Assembly (NCBI GenBank): GCA_014773175.1
Contig: VXCM01002032.1
Coordinates: 1-64,000, forward strand
Source: Lucifuga dentata
Lineage: Eukaryota; Chordata; Actinopteri; Ophidiiformes; Bythitidae
Length of the DNA stretch: 64,000 nucleotides
Direction of reading: 5' to 3'
In this document: in pieces, positions 32,201 through 47,308 of the stretch
Numbering within the stretch: the first letter of the stretch is position 1
Layout of the letters: each line of letters opens with the position of its first letter
Made by a program: the position numbers and the translations under genes
Notes under the pieces: generated by a model
The model's input: the letters and a program-made list of their open reading frames with translations, nothing else
What the model was told of the DNA's origin: nothing
The model's database searches: none

Positions 32201-35200
32201 TCCACTTGACTGAGAAATAAATGCTGGTGCAAACAATAAAAGATCAGTAAGAATTTATTGATATTAACAGATTGGCAGTAGGTGAGCATGAAATATCAGA
32301 TTTATATAGTGTGGAGATGAAGAAACTGGTTCTGCTGCTGACAGACAGGTATAACTGCTGCAGGTGTGAGCTTTGGTTTATGTTGCCAGCCTGGAGTAAA
32401 GTGAAATAGTCTAAAGTAGATAAGATCAAAATCTGTTTTCATGTCTGTCTTTGTTTTTAGTATTCACACTTGTCTATAATTCACTTTATCCATCCTTCTG
32501 TTCTGTGAAGTGTTGAAGCTTGAAAATGTAATAGAGCTTGTTAAAAACGTATATCTCAAGTTCTTGGTGATTTTTTTTTCCCCCTCTTGTGTTTATTTTT
32601 GGTCAAAAGCACTAGTTGAGGAAGAAGCAGGCTGGGATACATTTTCTGTCAGGGATGTTTTTTTCTTTTTGAAGAGCTGTTTAGCTGCAACAACAACATC
32701 AAAAAAAGACTTATACTGATGAAATGGCTGATGGCTGCATCTGTAGGATTCCACGCATCTTTCAGAAACTGCTTGGAAACCTGGATGAGTTTTGTCTATT
32801 TCTGTCTATTTTTCTTTGGTGCTTTTGTTTGTTTTTTTTTCATGTTTTATGTTTGTTCTTATGTTTTGGTATGGAGACATACTGATGCAGTTGTGGTTCA
32901 GACCTTTGCTGTCTCCATCAAATCGTATTTTTGCTTTTCTTCTATCTAGAAAGTGTATGTGCCAGAAAGTAAAAGAATGTGTGTGCCAGAGTGAAATACT
33001 TGCTGTAATATAAAGTGTATTTTTTATTTTATTTTATTTTTTTATCCCCCCCCCCCCCCNCCCCCCCCCCCCCCCCAGATGATTTGGCCAGTAAAGCCAA
33101 CATCATCATTGACCCTGCAGAGATCCAGGCTGCATCTGTGGATGACTTGGATGAAGATGAGGAGAGTGGAGCAGCACAGGTTTCTGTCTCTGTCTCTTTC
33201 TTTTTTTATGTGTCTAAGTTTGCTTTTGTGTTGTGTGTGTGCGCGCACATGGCCCGTGTTTGCACATGTACACTAATGACCTGGATTGTTTTCATCATGG
33301 TGTTCTCGCTGTGCAATTTGCAGTGTCAGGGCAGCTCTGGTAAATGTACAATTATCAGGTCAGAATTTTCCAGATGTCTTTGTATTATGTGCGAAGCAAT
33401 TATTAGATCCAAGTCTAACTACTACTGTTAGTACTGCTTAATATCACGGATGTAAAGCAAACGTGATTCAATTCGATTAAAGGAAAACATGCTATACCTG
33501 GGATTGCATGATTTGTTGACAGCTGCGGATGGAATGCTTTTCTCTGGGTCTTCATTTGTGCATATTTGCACTGATACATTGTTTGTAATGACAGAGACCA
33601 TTTGGTGCCACGGCTATGAGTGGAGCTTTGGCACGGCCCAGCTGGTTGAGTTCTCCGACTCTGGGACGGGCCAACCGCTTTCTTAGCACAGCTGCTGTTA
33701 GCCTCATGACTCCCAGACGACCCCTCACACAACCTGAAAAGGTGAAAGTTCGCACCCTGGCTGTGGAGCAGAGGACTGAGGAGGACAGTGAGTAATTAAA
33801 AACACTCCACTATTTCGTTACAAAAGACTTGTTTTCAGTACTGGGAGGCTTTTATTTTTATTTTTCTCTCTTACCAAGAAGCAGGTGTACTCGAGAACTG
33901 TCTATCTGTGTGTGCTTCAAAGATAAAGGAACTTAGTTGGTGGAAATATCATCATGGTGGGGATCAAGTAGTTTGTCTTAAAGTTATTACACCTACTAAA
34001 GTGAGGATTTAGTTCTTGGTTCTTGACATTAATATAAATGTAGTAGTGTTGTAATGAGTACATGCACATTGTAGTAACTGTTGTGTAAAATTGCTTTTCT
34101 GAACTGTGCATATTTCAATTGCTGTGGCTTTTCAAACCTCCATTCATATAGAGCAGAATGTAAAAAGTTCACTTGGAAGTTGATGTGTTCATATAGCTTT
34201 ATTAGTCCTTAAGCTTCATACTTCATATCTTTTTAATTAAAAATATACATAGTTTTGTGAAGTCAATCATCCATCTCTAGAGAAGATAAAAATTCTATTT
34301 CCCTACTTTTGAGAGGAGACCTTTATTTCAAACAGCAAGGTAAACATTTAATTAAATTCAGTATTTTATGGAACACAGAATTGGTTTCTTTACTATAACC
34401 AAATATGTTGAGTACTATGTCTTCAGATTATCTTATGTATAGTGAGAGTTTAGTGGTTCCAATCGTAAATTCTAAGAAGGCGCATTCTTAGTAACTTATC
34501 TTTGATGTGTTTGAACTGCTCAAGTTACTCAAATGAGCCATGGCCATGTAATAAAAATATCAACTTTTATAGGAGATGCCTGGATGACAATTATCTATAT
34601 CAGGTGGGTGGAATAACAACTCCACACCAGCAAGATAAACTCTGCTACTGTCGTTATTAGCTGTTATTGCAGAGTGGTAGATAAGACCCTGGATATTCTT
34701 TATATGTAATCTTATTTTTTGGTACTTTCCTGTTTATTTCGCTTCCCTTAAACTACAAGTCGAGGGAAGCCATGGTAACGATGGCCTGTTGCTGGGGCGA
34801 CCACTGGATGAGCCAGATCAGCCTATAGCAGATAAGTCTCTGCTGGAGATTGTTGATGGGATCGTGATGATGTACAATTTGAGTGTTCATCAGCAACTGG
34901 GCAAGGTAGGTTTAAATTTTCATACATGTTCCCACATGTTTGTTTATTTTATCTTCTTTCCCATTTTTCCCATAAACAAGATGCATGTATGTACTGGAAA
35001 AACAAATCTCATACAGAACCTGCTGCCATCTCTTTCAACAACCTTTTTAATGAAGAATCTTCAATAACATATTTCGATTTTGCACCATGGGACTACACTC
35101 TTGATTCCTCTGGGTATCAAGGATTATACTTTAGCTCCCAGTCCAAGTCTTGACTAGGATGTGTTTAAATGCCAAATGAACACTTTATTGCCTGAATATC

Positions 35201-38200
35201 TGTCAGGATAGGAATGCTAAAGGTTAATGATGCATATTTTATTCAAATGTTGAGTCTGACCTTCAGCTAGAAGGTCTGCTCCCTGCTCACATCGTTAAGA
35301 GTGTCTGTATAAACACTGAAACGCGATTGGTAAGTCTTTGCATCATGCATGATGACTTATTTGGAATAAATGAATTGTATATGTCCAGTACATATTGATA
35401 AAACTTGCCAATTATTTCTTATCATTATGTTTTCCTCACTGAGATGCTTAATGCAGAGCAACATTTAAGTCAACCTGAGTTTTAAAGTTGTTTGTTCATA
35501 TTAGTCATTCCAGCCTATAATGTCCAATCTGTAACCACAAGTATTGACAGAATTTCAATTAATCCATGCATTATTCGTAAAAGCTTGCAAATTTGCCAAA
35601 GGTTAATTCCAATCACAACCATTTTCTACATAAAACAGTCTCATGCAGAATCAATCCTATGATCTCAAACAAAATTGATCCATGATCTCAAAAATCCAAG
35701 TTCCTTGGAATACAGATTTGTTATTGCTTGGGGCTTTATTTTCCCTAAAGTCATCTTCTCAGTCAGAGCTTACTCCCAACAAATAGAAAACAACTGCATT
35801 ATATTCCAGTGCCTTCACAATTTTTTTTAAAACATCACCACACTTATTGCCAAAATACACACAAAAGTCTCCAAAATTGCATTACAGTGTTTTAAGAAAA
35901 TCATCTACAAAGTCAATAATTTCAGTTTGAAAAACACAAATATCTAGGAGATCCTAATCCTGAAAGCTGTGTGCTCACTAGCAGCGTGTTCTGTTGGCTA
36001 GTTAGTCACGACTTCATATGTCATAGGTTTCATCATGTACAAATCCTTATTGTAGTATCACACCTATTGTTGCCTGGGTTCAAATATATCAGCAAACATG
36101 TAAAGAGTAGAGAACAGTAGGCTATACAGTTTCAACAGATGTCATAATGCTCAACCTATGGAGTAATTGGAGCTCAATACTGCCTTGGCTTGGACAAAGG
36201 AGCATGACTCTTGTTAGTGCTGTGGCAAGTCTATTCCTATAGTGCCAACATTTCTTTGGCAAGAACTGTTCTGGACTCCATTGGTGTCACCCCGCTGTCA
36301 CCCCAAATTCAAACGCAATTGAGCTTCTTTTGGAGTCAGTCTCAGTGGATACCATGAAGGTCTTTTTGTGGACATCTATATCAAAAACAGAATGATAGAA
36401 TTCAGATTCACAGAAAAGATTATTCAATATTGAAATGAATGCACATTCTCACCTTTGATTAAAGTGTTGTGGAGTCAAAGAGGAGTGATTTTTTTATTTT
36501 TTATTTTTTGACAAAAACAGTTCAAACAGCTGTTACTTCAGCATTCTAAAAGCAAACAGCTTTACAAAATACCTCTATAAATGGCCTTATTCAGTTGGAG
36601 GTGGTCAATCTGACTTTTACAAACAGCAAATAAATTAATAATTCTCTGTTTCTTTATAAGTTGTTTTTATTATTTTAACACTAAGTGACAAAAATTGACT
36701 ATTTGGTTTTCTCTTTCTCTGTATTCTACTCCAAATTCTGAGGAGATGAGCTGGTTATAGTGCAGTTAGAGGATGTGTTAAGTCTTTCTTGTAAATACAA
36801 CTAAAATAAAAACACCGTTTTTAACTGGTTGTGGTTTTGGGTTCCTTTTCATTTTTTTTTTCTCCCATGTTTTGTTATCCATGTTGTCTCTGCATGCCCT
36901 TCTATGACTGTTTCATTTGTGGTACTGTCCTCCCTCATCTCTACATAATCCTACCAATTTCTAGTCTGCTGCAGAAACAGAAATTGGCCTTTGGAAGAGC
37001 AAATCCTCTTGACCTCTCTGTTACTGCCATGTCTTCTCTCTAATTTAAAAACACAGCCGACAGAAAGTCCCACAGCCTTTTACAGTCCATATCTTTGGGG
37101 CCGTGTATTGCAGAGGCACCAACACTGTGTGGAAACACACTGATCAGTGTTTTAAAGAAGGCAATAAATAAGCCGGTCTGCTATTTGACAGTTCATCATT
37201 TGGGCATGCTGTTGTGATGAACTGTTTCTACTGGATCTCACCAAGTAAAATATATAGCTCAGTAAAGGCCTTTCTGCATTCAGAATATTGAGTACTTCTG
37301 TTCAGTATGTAGGCTGGATATGTTCTCTTTAATGAGCCGTTTTGACAGTTTGATTAGATAAGCATTGTGGCAGATAAGCAGTGTGTGTGTGTGGACAAAG
37401 ATCGATTGGGTTCAATGTTTTATTTACCTACAAAAAAACTCTTTGTGCTTCCAGCGGACAAGTCTATAATATTATGGTACATAATGGTTGTTTAAGCCTT
37501 TTAAAAGTTTGTTTGAAGCACATTATGAGCTCATGTCCAATTAAGATTTTAAATCCAAAACAAGTACGTAATTTTAATATGCAGAGTTAACTACGTGTCT
37601 GCGTCTTTCTCCTCCCAGATGGTGGTGGTTTCAGATGACGTCCATGAATATGCTGTCGCCCTGAAAGACACAGAGGAAAAGATAGCACGATGCCCTGCAC
37701 GAGTAAGCATGTGATACTTTTTTTTCATTTACAGTGCAATTTATTTGGGTTTTCTTGATGGCAAGTGCCTTGCTCAGTGGCACTTGAGCATTGCTCACGA
37801 TGGGGAAATGCACAATTGGCTATCTACAGGGTTATTTACCAATGAGTAGCTGAATGGAAAGGAAGTGAAGGCCACATCAAACATGTATTTTGTTGCATTA
37901 TAAATGAAAATTGAGCAATTTGTATTTGTCATGTGATCATAAATGAAAATTTAGATCTTTTTTGCTTTCGTGTTACAAACATTCCTATAATAAACAATTT
38001 TTTTTTTTTTTTTTTTTTTTTACTAGCATTAGAAAACAATGATTTGTATGGTGTTTTGGTATTTATATTAAAAGACTATCAGCTTGAAGAAGACATCAGT
38101 TTCTCATGGTGGGTCTCCCTGGTTGTTTACTTTTGGATCATGGATTGTGCTTTTAAAGGTCCATACCAGTGGTTTTGCATGTTCGAGCCCATTAAATACT

Positions 38201-41200
38201 ACCCGCATACATGTCGCATTACTGCCAACCAGTTTCCAAAAAGTGCTACCAGAGCAGTAAATTTTCATAGTTTTTCCTACCTTTCAGGCAACCATTGGTT
38301 TCAGTTCATTCCGTAAAAAAATGAACTTATAGAGCTTGAAATGTACAAGTGAAACAAAAGGTAATACATTATAGTGAACTACTCTATTATTTTTTGTCGA
38401 GTTTATGTAATTTAAACGATCCAACATGGAGCTGCATGGGAGAAAATATGTCTCCATCAGGGAATATAGTCCTAGGAGAAAAGCCTTCTTTTTGCCAGAG
38501 AACTTAAAAACAGCTGTGCCTTCTGCATGTGAACATGCATGTTTGGAGGTGAAACATTGAATTGTAAGGTGGGTGTATGACCGGAACTTTTGATTTTGAA
38601 AGATTAGGGGATTTGGAAAAATAATATGAAAAATACACTGGTTCGCAGTAACATAACATGTATGTGGGCAATATTTATTGGGCTCAAACATGCAAAACCT
38701 TTAGGAAGCAAAAGACACTGGAGATTTTTTGTTACGCTGAGCATCTTTTCCTTGAGATAACATACTTGTCTTAGGCATTTAATTACCTTTATAATGATAA
38801 TGGATTTATTGATCATTGAGAAAATTCATCATATCAGACAAATTACAGAATGTAATGTTATGGCACCTTCAACAGCATCATGCAACATACATAATTTGCT
38901 GGAGTTAGCAGGTACAATATTTGACATAATAGAGGCAAAAAAAAAAGTTCACAGGATAGTATTTCCATCTGTCCATTCCTCCATCTGCCCATTTTCAAAT
39001 TCTTTAATCTGGTTCGGGTTGCAGGGGCAATAGGGCAGCCAGAACAGCCCAAATGTTTTTTTCCCTAGCAACCTCTTCCAACTCATCCTGGATGATCCCC
39101 AAGCTCTGCCAGACCAGCTGGAAGATGTAATCCCTCCAGCATGTCGTGGGTCTGCTGCTGAGTCCCTTTCCAGTCAGTCATGCCAGTAACACACAGAACT
39201 TTGAAAAAGTTCTGAAGAATGCCAGAATGCTGTCATGGTAGTTCATTGCATTCCTTCATTCCGCATAAGCTCATTACCAGTCAGCCAGAACCAGTGGCTC
39301 AGTTGGATTTATGCTTTTAATAACTAAACAAACTTTTGGAAGGATGAGAAGGATAGTTTTACTTCTGCTTGACTTCAGAAATATGAGAAACCTTTGAGCT
39401 TTGCAGTGGTGACAGTATATGTGTTACTTAGTCCTATAATGTAGAAAGGCCTCAGTGAAATAGTTTCTTCAAGACCACATGCTGTGTTCGTTGCATTCTT
39501 TCAGAGATCCGACATTCAGGAGGAGCTCCAGAAAAGCCAGAAGGTTTTTGCTGAGAAGCTAAACCACCTCAGCAGGAGACTGGCCTGGATCAACGCCACC
39601 ATCTACTCCAAGGTGATTTAGCTTCTGACTAATAATTTGCCTTCTTGTCTGGTTGTTTCTGTCTTCCTGTGTTTCTGTCTCTCCTTTGCTTTCTCTTCAT
39701 CCATGTCTCCCTGTTTCTCTCCACAGGAGAAGATGCTAGATGTTTACTGGCTGCTTTGCGTGTGTATCCGGACCATTGAACACGCCGACAACACTAGGTC
39801 CTTGTTTGCCTTTACTCCAGAGTTCTACCTCAATGTAGCCATGAATGCATACAGCGCCCTCAAGAACTACTTTAGCCCAGCGAACAGCATGGAAGAGCTA
39901 CCAGGTAAAACAGAGAAATAACACATATTTTTTTGTAACATAAGCTGTCTCTCCTCTGGTTTATGCTCACAGGGAATCATTTAAAGGTTCAGCTTTTACC
40001 CAAACCAGATGGAAAGCATAATCTTAGTCTTCGTTGCAAACAATGACTTGTAAATGACAAGACTACAAATGAATTGTTTAGCTTGATAATTGATGTTCAC
40101 AAACTGGAAATCCAAATACTACCCTCCTTTTCTAAATGGATAGCAAATGTTTTACTTTTTCTTAAACTGGAAAAAATTAGGCCTACATTAAAGAGCTCAC
40201 CCAATAAATTTTGGAAGATTTGGCGCCCCTTTTTCCAGGATGTTAAAAAGGCTAAACTCTGACATAATCTTGAGTGAAAGGTCTACAGATCATGTTGTCT
40301 AAGGGAACAAAGACTGTTGTGATTTGATTGCATAGAACCTGACATTCCTCCTCCATATATTGTACTACTCACTGACTGATATATAGAATTCGTAAAAAAA
40401 ACAAAACAAAACAAAAAAAAACTTGTGAAATGGGAATGTCTAATCAGATTTCACTTGCAGCTTGCTGTTTCAGATTTCTAATGCATGCTAATCCAGTCGA
40501 TGTAAGGTGAAGATCAATACATTGCATTTATTTTCTGCATGTAAGCAAAACTGCATGTGTGTATGTGGCCTCACTGTGTTGTGTGTTTTTTTTTTTTTAA
40601 TACCTTCAGGCTATGAAGAGACCTTGACTCAACTAGCTGCTATCCTTGCTAAGCACTTTGCTGATCCCCGCATAGTTGGGACAGGTGAGACATACAAACC
40701 ATACAGTTTGGATGTGTGTATATTTACATGCACATGTGCAGTAATGATAGCGCTTCCTCCTTCTTTCTTTCTTCTGTTTTCATGAGATCAGTCTTTTTAT
40801 TTTCCTGTCCTTTACACTTTTGAACTCTGTCTCTGTGTTTGTTTTTATTTATATCTTTATTTTCCACGTCTCTGCCTTTTTCTTATTTTTTCTATTTTAT
40901 TATTTGTTTTTCCCTTATCCCATGCTTGTCTTGTTTCTAATGATATATTCTCTGTAGTACAAATGGACGGGATCCCACTGTTAGTGTTGTTTTGCCATAC
41001 TATTTAAAAAAAAAATGAGGGCCTGTATAGAATTTAACTATTTAAATTTACTGTAATTGGCTCATTATACTTGTACTAGACCAGATACAGTTATATTATA
41101 GGCTCTTACTTGTTTTGTACATTCCTATTTTCTGTCAGTTTAACAAACATTGTACAGTTCCCCTTTTTAAAATGTGAATATTTGCTGTTTCAGTTGGATG

Positions 41201-44200
41201 TAGATTGGATGTTTAATGCCAAGGAGAATAATTTGCTTCAGTGCTTGTGCAACCGTATATTTGTCTTTGTAAGAGGGCATGATGTTTGTCTACAAATTGT
41301 GTGTGTGTGTTTTGTTATATTTGTGTGTATTTACACATGCCACTGCATGCTGTGTTCATATTTATCTACTCAGACTTGTATTTCTGTCTGTCATCATTCA
41401 ACGTGAGATTTGTGAGACTGGCGTTTATAAATGACTGGCTGTACCAGGAAACTATGACTCACTTTTTCACGACCTACCTAGAGCGATCAAACATCGGCTC
41501 TTATCATGGCATCTCAATCTGAAGGTGCACCTGGGCTCCTCTGTAAAATCCTAATGAGCCACACATATCAAAGTGGGGTTATGGAAAAACTTGTAAAAAC
41601 ATGTCATTTTGCACCAAGTGTTGGCAAAGTGGTTAAAGTGAGTAGCGGAAGGAGCAAAGATGCAGCCTTTGTGAGATAATCAAGACCAATATCTGGGTCA
41701 GAGGCCAGAAGTTTCTTGGTTTTATTCCGGAAGTAAGCAAGCAACACTTCAATTTTAGAAAATCCAGCACTAGAACATAACTGTACCCAACAATATGTCA
41801 TGAAATTCCTGCATGGTCTTTAAACAGAATTTACCCTTTTCTACAGCTGTCTGAAATGTGACTTGAATGTTGCTTGTTTGACAGACCATATTGTTGAGAC
41901 AAGGCTGCATGATTGTGCGATTTGACACAAAGTACTTTCAGACTGATTACTGAAGTTCAGCACAAAATACTGCTGAGAAAGAAGAAAAACAGCTGTGATG
42001 TATAATACACACAATGTTCAAAACTCATGGGAAGAGCAGTTGTATGAGAGAATAACAGTCAGCAACTGTGGGAATGGAGCTTAGACTCTTTATTCACTAA
42101 ATCCTGCCTCAGCCAAGCTAAAGGAACCCAATCACAAGACCAGTCAGACCAAGAACCTGGTAATCTTTACTACATTGCACCTCACTGTATGTGTGATATC
42201 ACATGTTCAAGTTCCATAAATACTGATTGCAGTGTATAAGGGCACAACCAACAAAAAACACCAGTATTAACAGATTGTCATAGATTATTTGGATATTACC
42301 AGTGGGTAAAGGATATGTCACCATATTAGAAGGCTAATGATAAACTGAGCAAAGCTATTAATGCTACTTTCACCCTGACAAAAGATTGGAACTTCCTAAT
42401 TATGGTACTTTAGTACAGTAGGTACTGTAATGATCATGTGCAGTCTGAAAAAGATCATTAAAACAAGCAGTGTCAGGGAGAAAGAAGCAATTATAGTAGT
42501 GTGATTTATGAGGTTGGTATTTTTACAAAAATACATTAATCAGTAAGGTAGCGTGTTCTTGTCAGACCTTTATTTTATTATTTTTTTTAGAAGTTAGGTT
42601 AATTTATTATCTTAGAAAAACAGTTTTGTTGGGATTATTGCTCACAGTAATCACTCAGACAAAGCTGACAGTTTATTAGAAGTTGAAATAAGTTTAACAT
42701 ATTTAAAATCTATTACTTCTTGGATGTGTAAGAAATAGCTGATCAAAACAGTGTATTTAATCTAATTTTTCCCCCTAAATGTTTCTAAAATTATGGATTA
42801 AAACATGTGCCTGGTTGCTTTCACAGGCATGATTTTGCTGAATTTGGGCTTTCTTTGGACTTATAGTGGTATTAAAAAAAAAAAAAAAAATCNAAAAAAA
42901 AAAAAAAAAATCTCTTCCCTCATGCTTTTAGATATCAAAGACTCTTTGATGCAGGCACTGGCCAGCTATGTCTGCTACCCACAATCCCTCAGGGCCGTTG
43001 AAAGGATTCCAGAGGAACAGTGAGTATTTGCCTCTTCTGCTCATTGGTTAGCAAGTATCAAGTCAGGGTATCTGAATGGTCAGGCTTACTGATTATTTGT
43101 TAACATGTCGAGTGAGGTGTTCTTACTGGATATATTTTCTTCAGCCAAGGAGGTCATATATTTTCACCTGCGTCTGTTCGTTTGCAGGCTTGTTTCGTTT
43201 GTTTTCCAATGTGCTGAGTGTCTTTCAAGATTTCTAGATTTCCTCTTTATTTCACCTTAATGTGCTGATATTTGACCACCTTATCATGCCTTCTAGTAGT
43301 GTTAACTTTGGCATCTGGTTTAGATTTAGTTTTAGTTTAGTTTTTCTTTGTTTCTTTTTTCCCTCTTTCCCCTTTTTCCTTTCTCACTCTGTCAGACAGA
43401 GTAGATTCTGAACAAGTAAACATCTGGTGAGATGTAATATGTCTGACTGATGGTATTTGTACACTACACATAACACTAGATCAAGTCAGTTTTCTTTTAG
43501 TAATGCAGTTCATGGTATTAACAATGACGGTATTAACAATAACAATCTAAAATATGTGGCTCCAGATGACTTAAAATTTGAAAGAGGAAGCATCTGAAAA
43601 TGGACTGAAAGAGCCGGAAGAGACATCTATTGAATTTTGAGTTGTCTGAAGCCTCATATTTTATAACCATTATGGTAGTACCATTTATTAGGTTTTTTCA
43701 CAGTGTAGTAAAACAGGAAGTGCAGATGTCATGAGTATTTCTTATTATTTTGATAGTATTATTTGCCTCTTCACAAGTGGCTTTGTCAAAACATCTCCTC
43801 CCCTCTTGCTGTCTAAAAATTAGGCTTTGAGCAGATGAAATTTTGCGTTAGTGTGGGGGAAAAAATTTGCATTTGTTTAAAATAAATAGATATTGCACAG
43901 AATGTTGTACAACAGCTTTTTAGTAAATCAATTTCAGTTTGAAGGACAGTAAATTCAGATGGGATGATAGTTTTTACACAGACAGTGAGGAAATCCTGGC
44001 TGTGATCAGTGTTGATGTACATTTATGTGTTTCAGACGTGTTGCCATGATGAGGAATCTGTTGGCTCCATATGAACATAGACCCTGGGCTCAGACCAACT
44101 GGATACTGGTTAGACTCTGGAGGGTGAGTGCACACAAACACTGAAAACTGCCTCCTGATATATTCTGGCATATTTTTTTGTATTTCACATTTTTTGTTAA

Positions 44201-47200
44201 GCTGCCAAGCAGGCACATCTGAATATGACCTCTGACCCCTGTGGAATGTGTGTTGAAGCAATTTGTCTTGTAACTGGAGCAATTTTTTCCATTATGCTAT
44301 GCGCAAGAGGCTTGTGAGCAGAGAACAAAGGAGTAGCCAACCTGAAGCTGTAGAAAATGATGACACCGCACGCTGCAAGCAGTAGTGGAATATGTGATAA
44401 AAAACGGTTACTTGCCAGTATTTGTGGACTAAATCAGACAAAAATGGACCTAAAATTAGAACCCCAGAGGATGTAAATACTCTCTTAAAAAAACAAAACA
44501 AAATAAAACAAAACAATTGATTACTTAAAATACTCCATTACTTATATATTTTGTGGAATACACATATTGTAGCAGCACACTGATTGTTCATGCCCTGTCT
44601 TGCATATAATCGGAAGTGTGTTTGGTGTATTTCAGGGTTGTGGTTTTGGCTACAGATATACTCGACTCCCTCACCTCCTGAAAACCAAACCTGAGGATGC
44701 CAACCTCCCCAGTCTACAGAGTAGGTGTCTGTTTTTTTTTTTTTCTTTCTCTAGTTGTCATGCTCTCTGTTTTCTGTCCCCATGTTATTTTATGCAAGGG
44801 TGATACAGTGGCTAAACTCTCAGCTAATGATGTTTGTCTTTGTTTCTAGACAACTCCTGTCAAGTTTATTTGTATTGTCCAATATCATATACAATATCTC
44901 AAAAGGCTTTACCGACCCACACATCAAGATAAGGGGAAAAAAATGGAAGAAACCTTGCAAGAGGCAGTTCAGAGAGAGATTCCCTCTCCTTGAACGGCCA
45001 GGTGGGGAAGCAGACAAATTACAAAGGCAAAAATAATGAAACAATACAAGCAAATATAAAAACAGCAATTAAAATGATCCAGTAAGAGGATCTCAAGTCT
45101 AGAATGACATAGTAATAATAAAATCATTTTCCATTCTCTTTATCACTGATTTTAGTCATTCTCAGCTCAGTTCTCTGTTTCACCCATGTTTTTTTTTTAT
45201 GCTATTTTATTTTTTCCCTCCCATTTTTCCTCTTGTGCTTTCAGAATATTTGATTTTTGTATTTGTATGTGAGCCTGCCTCTTTCAAGTCAGATTCCTTA
45301 ATTTTTTTATGAGTTTCCATAAAAACCTCCAGGCCATGACTGCCTGTCTACATCAGGCCTATTTTTACTACATTTCTGTTTGATTTACTGCTTTAATTAT
45401 GAGTGTGCTTGTGTGTGTGTGTTTTGAATGTGTGTGGATTTTTGAGTTTCACTACATACATTGTTTTATGTACATGTATGTATGTTGTCATGAATATTTG
45501 TTTACAGAATGTATGGATGGAGACTAAGACCTAATTTTAGGAAACAGGAGAGATGTACTTTTAAATATTGGACACAAACACAAACACAGCTTTTATTAAC
45601 CTCATAGTAAGAAGGGACATGAAATAACAATTGTCTTTTATTGCGTTACTCTTTGATTTTATTACCAAAATGTGGATGTTGAGAATAGTTTCAGTGTTTT
45701 CAACATCCAGGATGACAGTACTTTATTTAATCTAAGTACTGAATTTGAAAATGTAGCTTAACAGTAAAGCATTGCTACTTTTTCCAGAGCTTAAAGAATG
45801 GAGGGGATTACTTCCTGCACAGTTCTGCGCATACAAAATACTGGAATACTAATTTATTCAATCACCTTTTTTTAAATTTAATTTAGTTTTTGTTTTTTTT
45901 CTAATTTGAAAACAATTCATATTAATTGCAAATGTAAGACATGGTGAGCAATAATTTTGTTTTCCTGTTGAGGCAAACAAAAGCTAATCGAAACATCTTT
46001 TTTTCTGATCATATATTGAGATCTTGTGAGAGCAGTCTTTGATCAAAGTATTGTTCTCATTTGTCTGAAGTCTTTCATTATTTTATTTTTCTTTGAGCAT
46101 GATTTGCCATGTCATTGTCCTCTCTGTCTTAATGCATTTCAGATTCTCTGTTCCTTCTCCACTTAATTTTGATTTTCTGCTCGGTGTTCTCTCTTGCATG
46201 ATAATTGACTATCATTTCTGTGCCCTCTCATTTGCATGCATTTCAGGGGATCTGTCAATTGCTAGTTTTCAGAGTAAGTCATTTTCCACCACCCACATTC
46301 GTTATCACTGTCTTTTTGTCAGTCTTAATAACAATGTCCATTATCACTGTGAATATCATTTAGAGCACAGTTTTATATGAAGCTCCTCACTCTAATTAAG
46401 TAAAAGTCAGCACGTATAGTACATTTTTAAACTGAACGATCCCAATTAGTGTGTATTATGAAATGATATCCCCTTATCAACAGACATTGTAACTGACCCC
46501 GTGGTTTGTGTGCTTCAGCCCTTAAACTCTCATTCCTATCCCCCTCCCTCTCTTATTTAAAGGAGATTATTAGCATACTGCCAAAATAATGATTTTTCAT
46601 GATTAGATGATACTCCTACAGCTCCTGCTAACACAAGTATACACACAGGCAAATCTTACACAAACTTAATGAGAGTGAAAAAAAATCAAAGGTCTGGGCA
46701 TATGTACAATCAAATGGAAAATCAGGTGGAAACAGGGGTTCTCAAACTTACTGTTTAGTGAGCTCAAGCTTAGTTGCTCTTTTACTACACAGACAAATAG
46801 ATATATGCAAACAAACAAAAAAAAAAAAATCAAAATCAGGGTTCAAGAGCTGTGGTGTAAATGTAGCCTTTGTGATATATTGAGAGAATCAGATGTGGAA
46901 ATGTAATATGTAGGCAAGGTTGGCTGTAGATCCTGGTATTAGCCAGTTGCACTTGCAAAGTGACAGCTCACTCACCAAAACATTAATCTCTCCTTCAGTG
47001 TTGGGGGAACATTATACTTTGTTATATATGTACTTTTATGTACTCTAACTACTATTTTGTGGCTAAAATAGCATGCTGTTAAAACTGGAAGAAGTCACGA
47101 TACAAACCATGTCAGCTCTAATCCTTGATGCATGCACAATTACAGTATTAAAGTAAATGAGTAAATCTGGATGTTCCTCGTATTAGTTCATTAATGCATT

Positions 47201-47270
47201 TAATTTTAGTCAGCTGTAAGACTATGCACTAGGTTGTGTTTAGTGCACAGTTATGATCTATATATCTATA

Positions 47271-47308
<38 letters not shown>
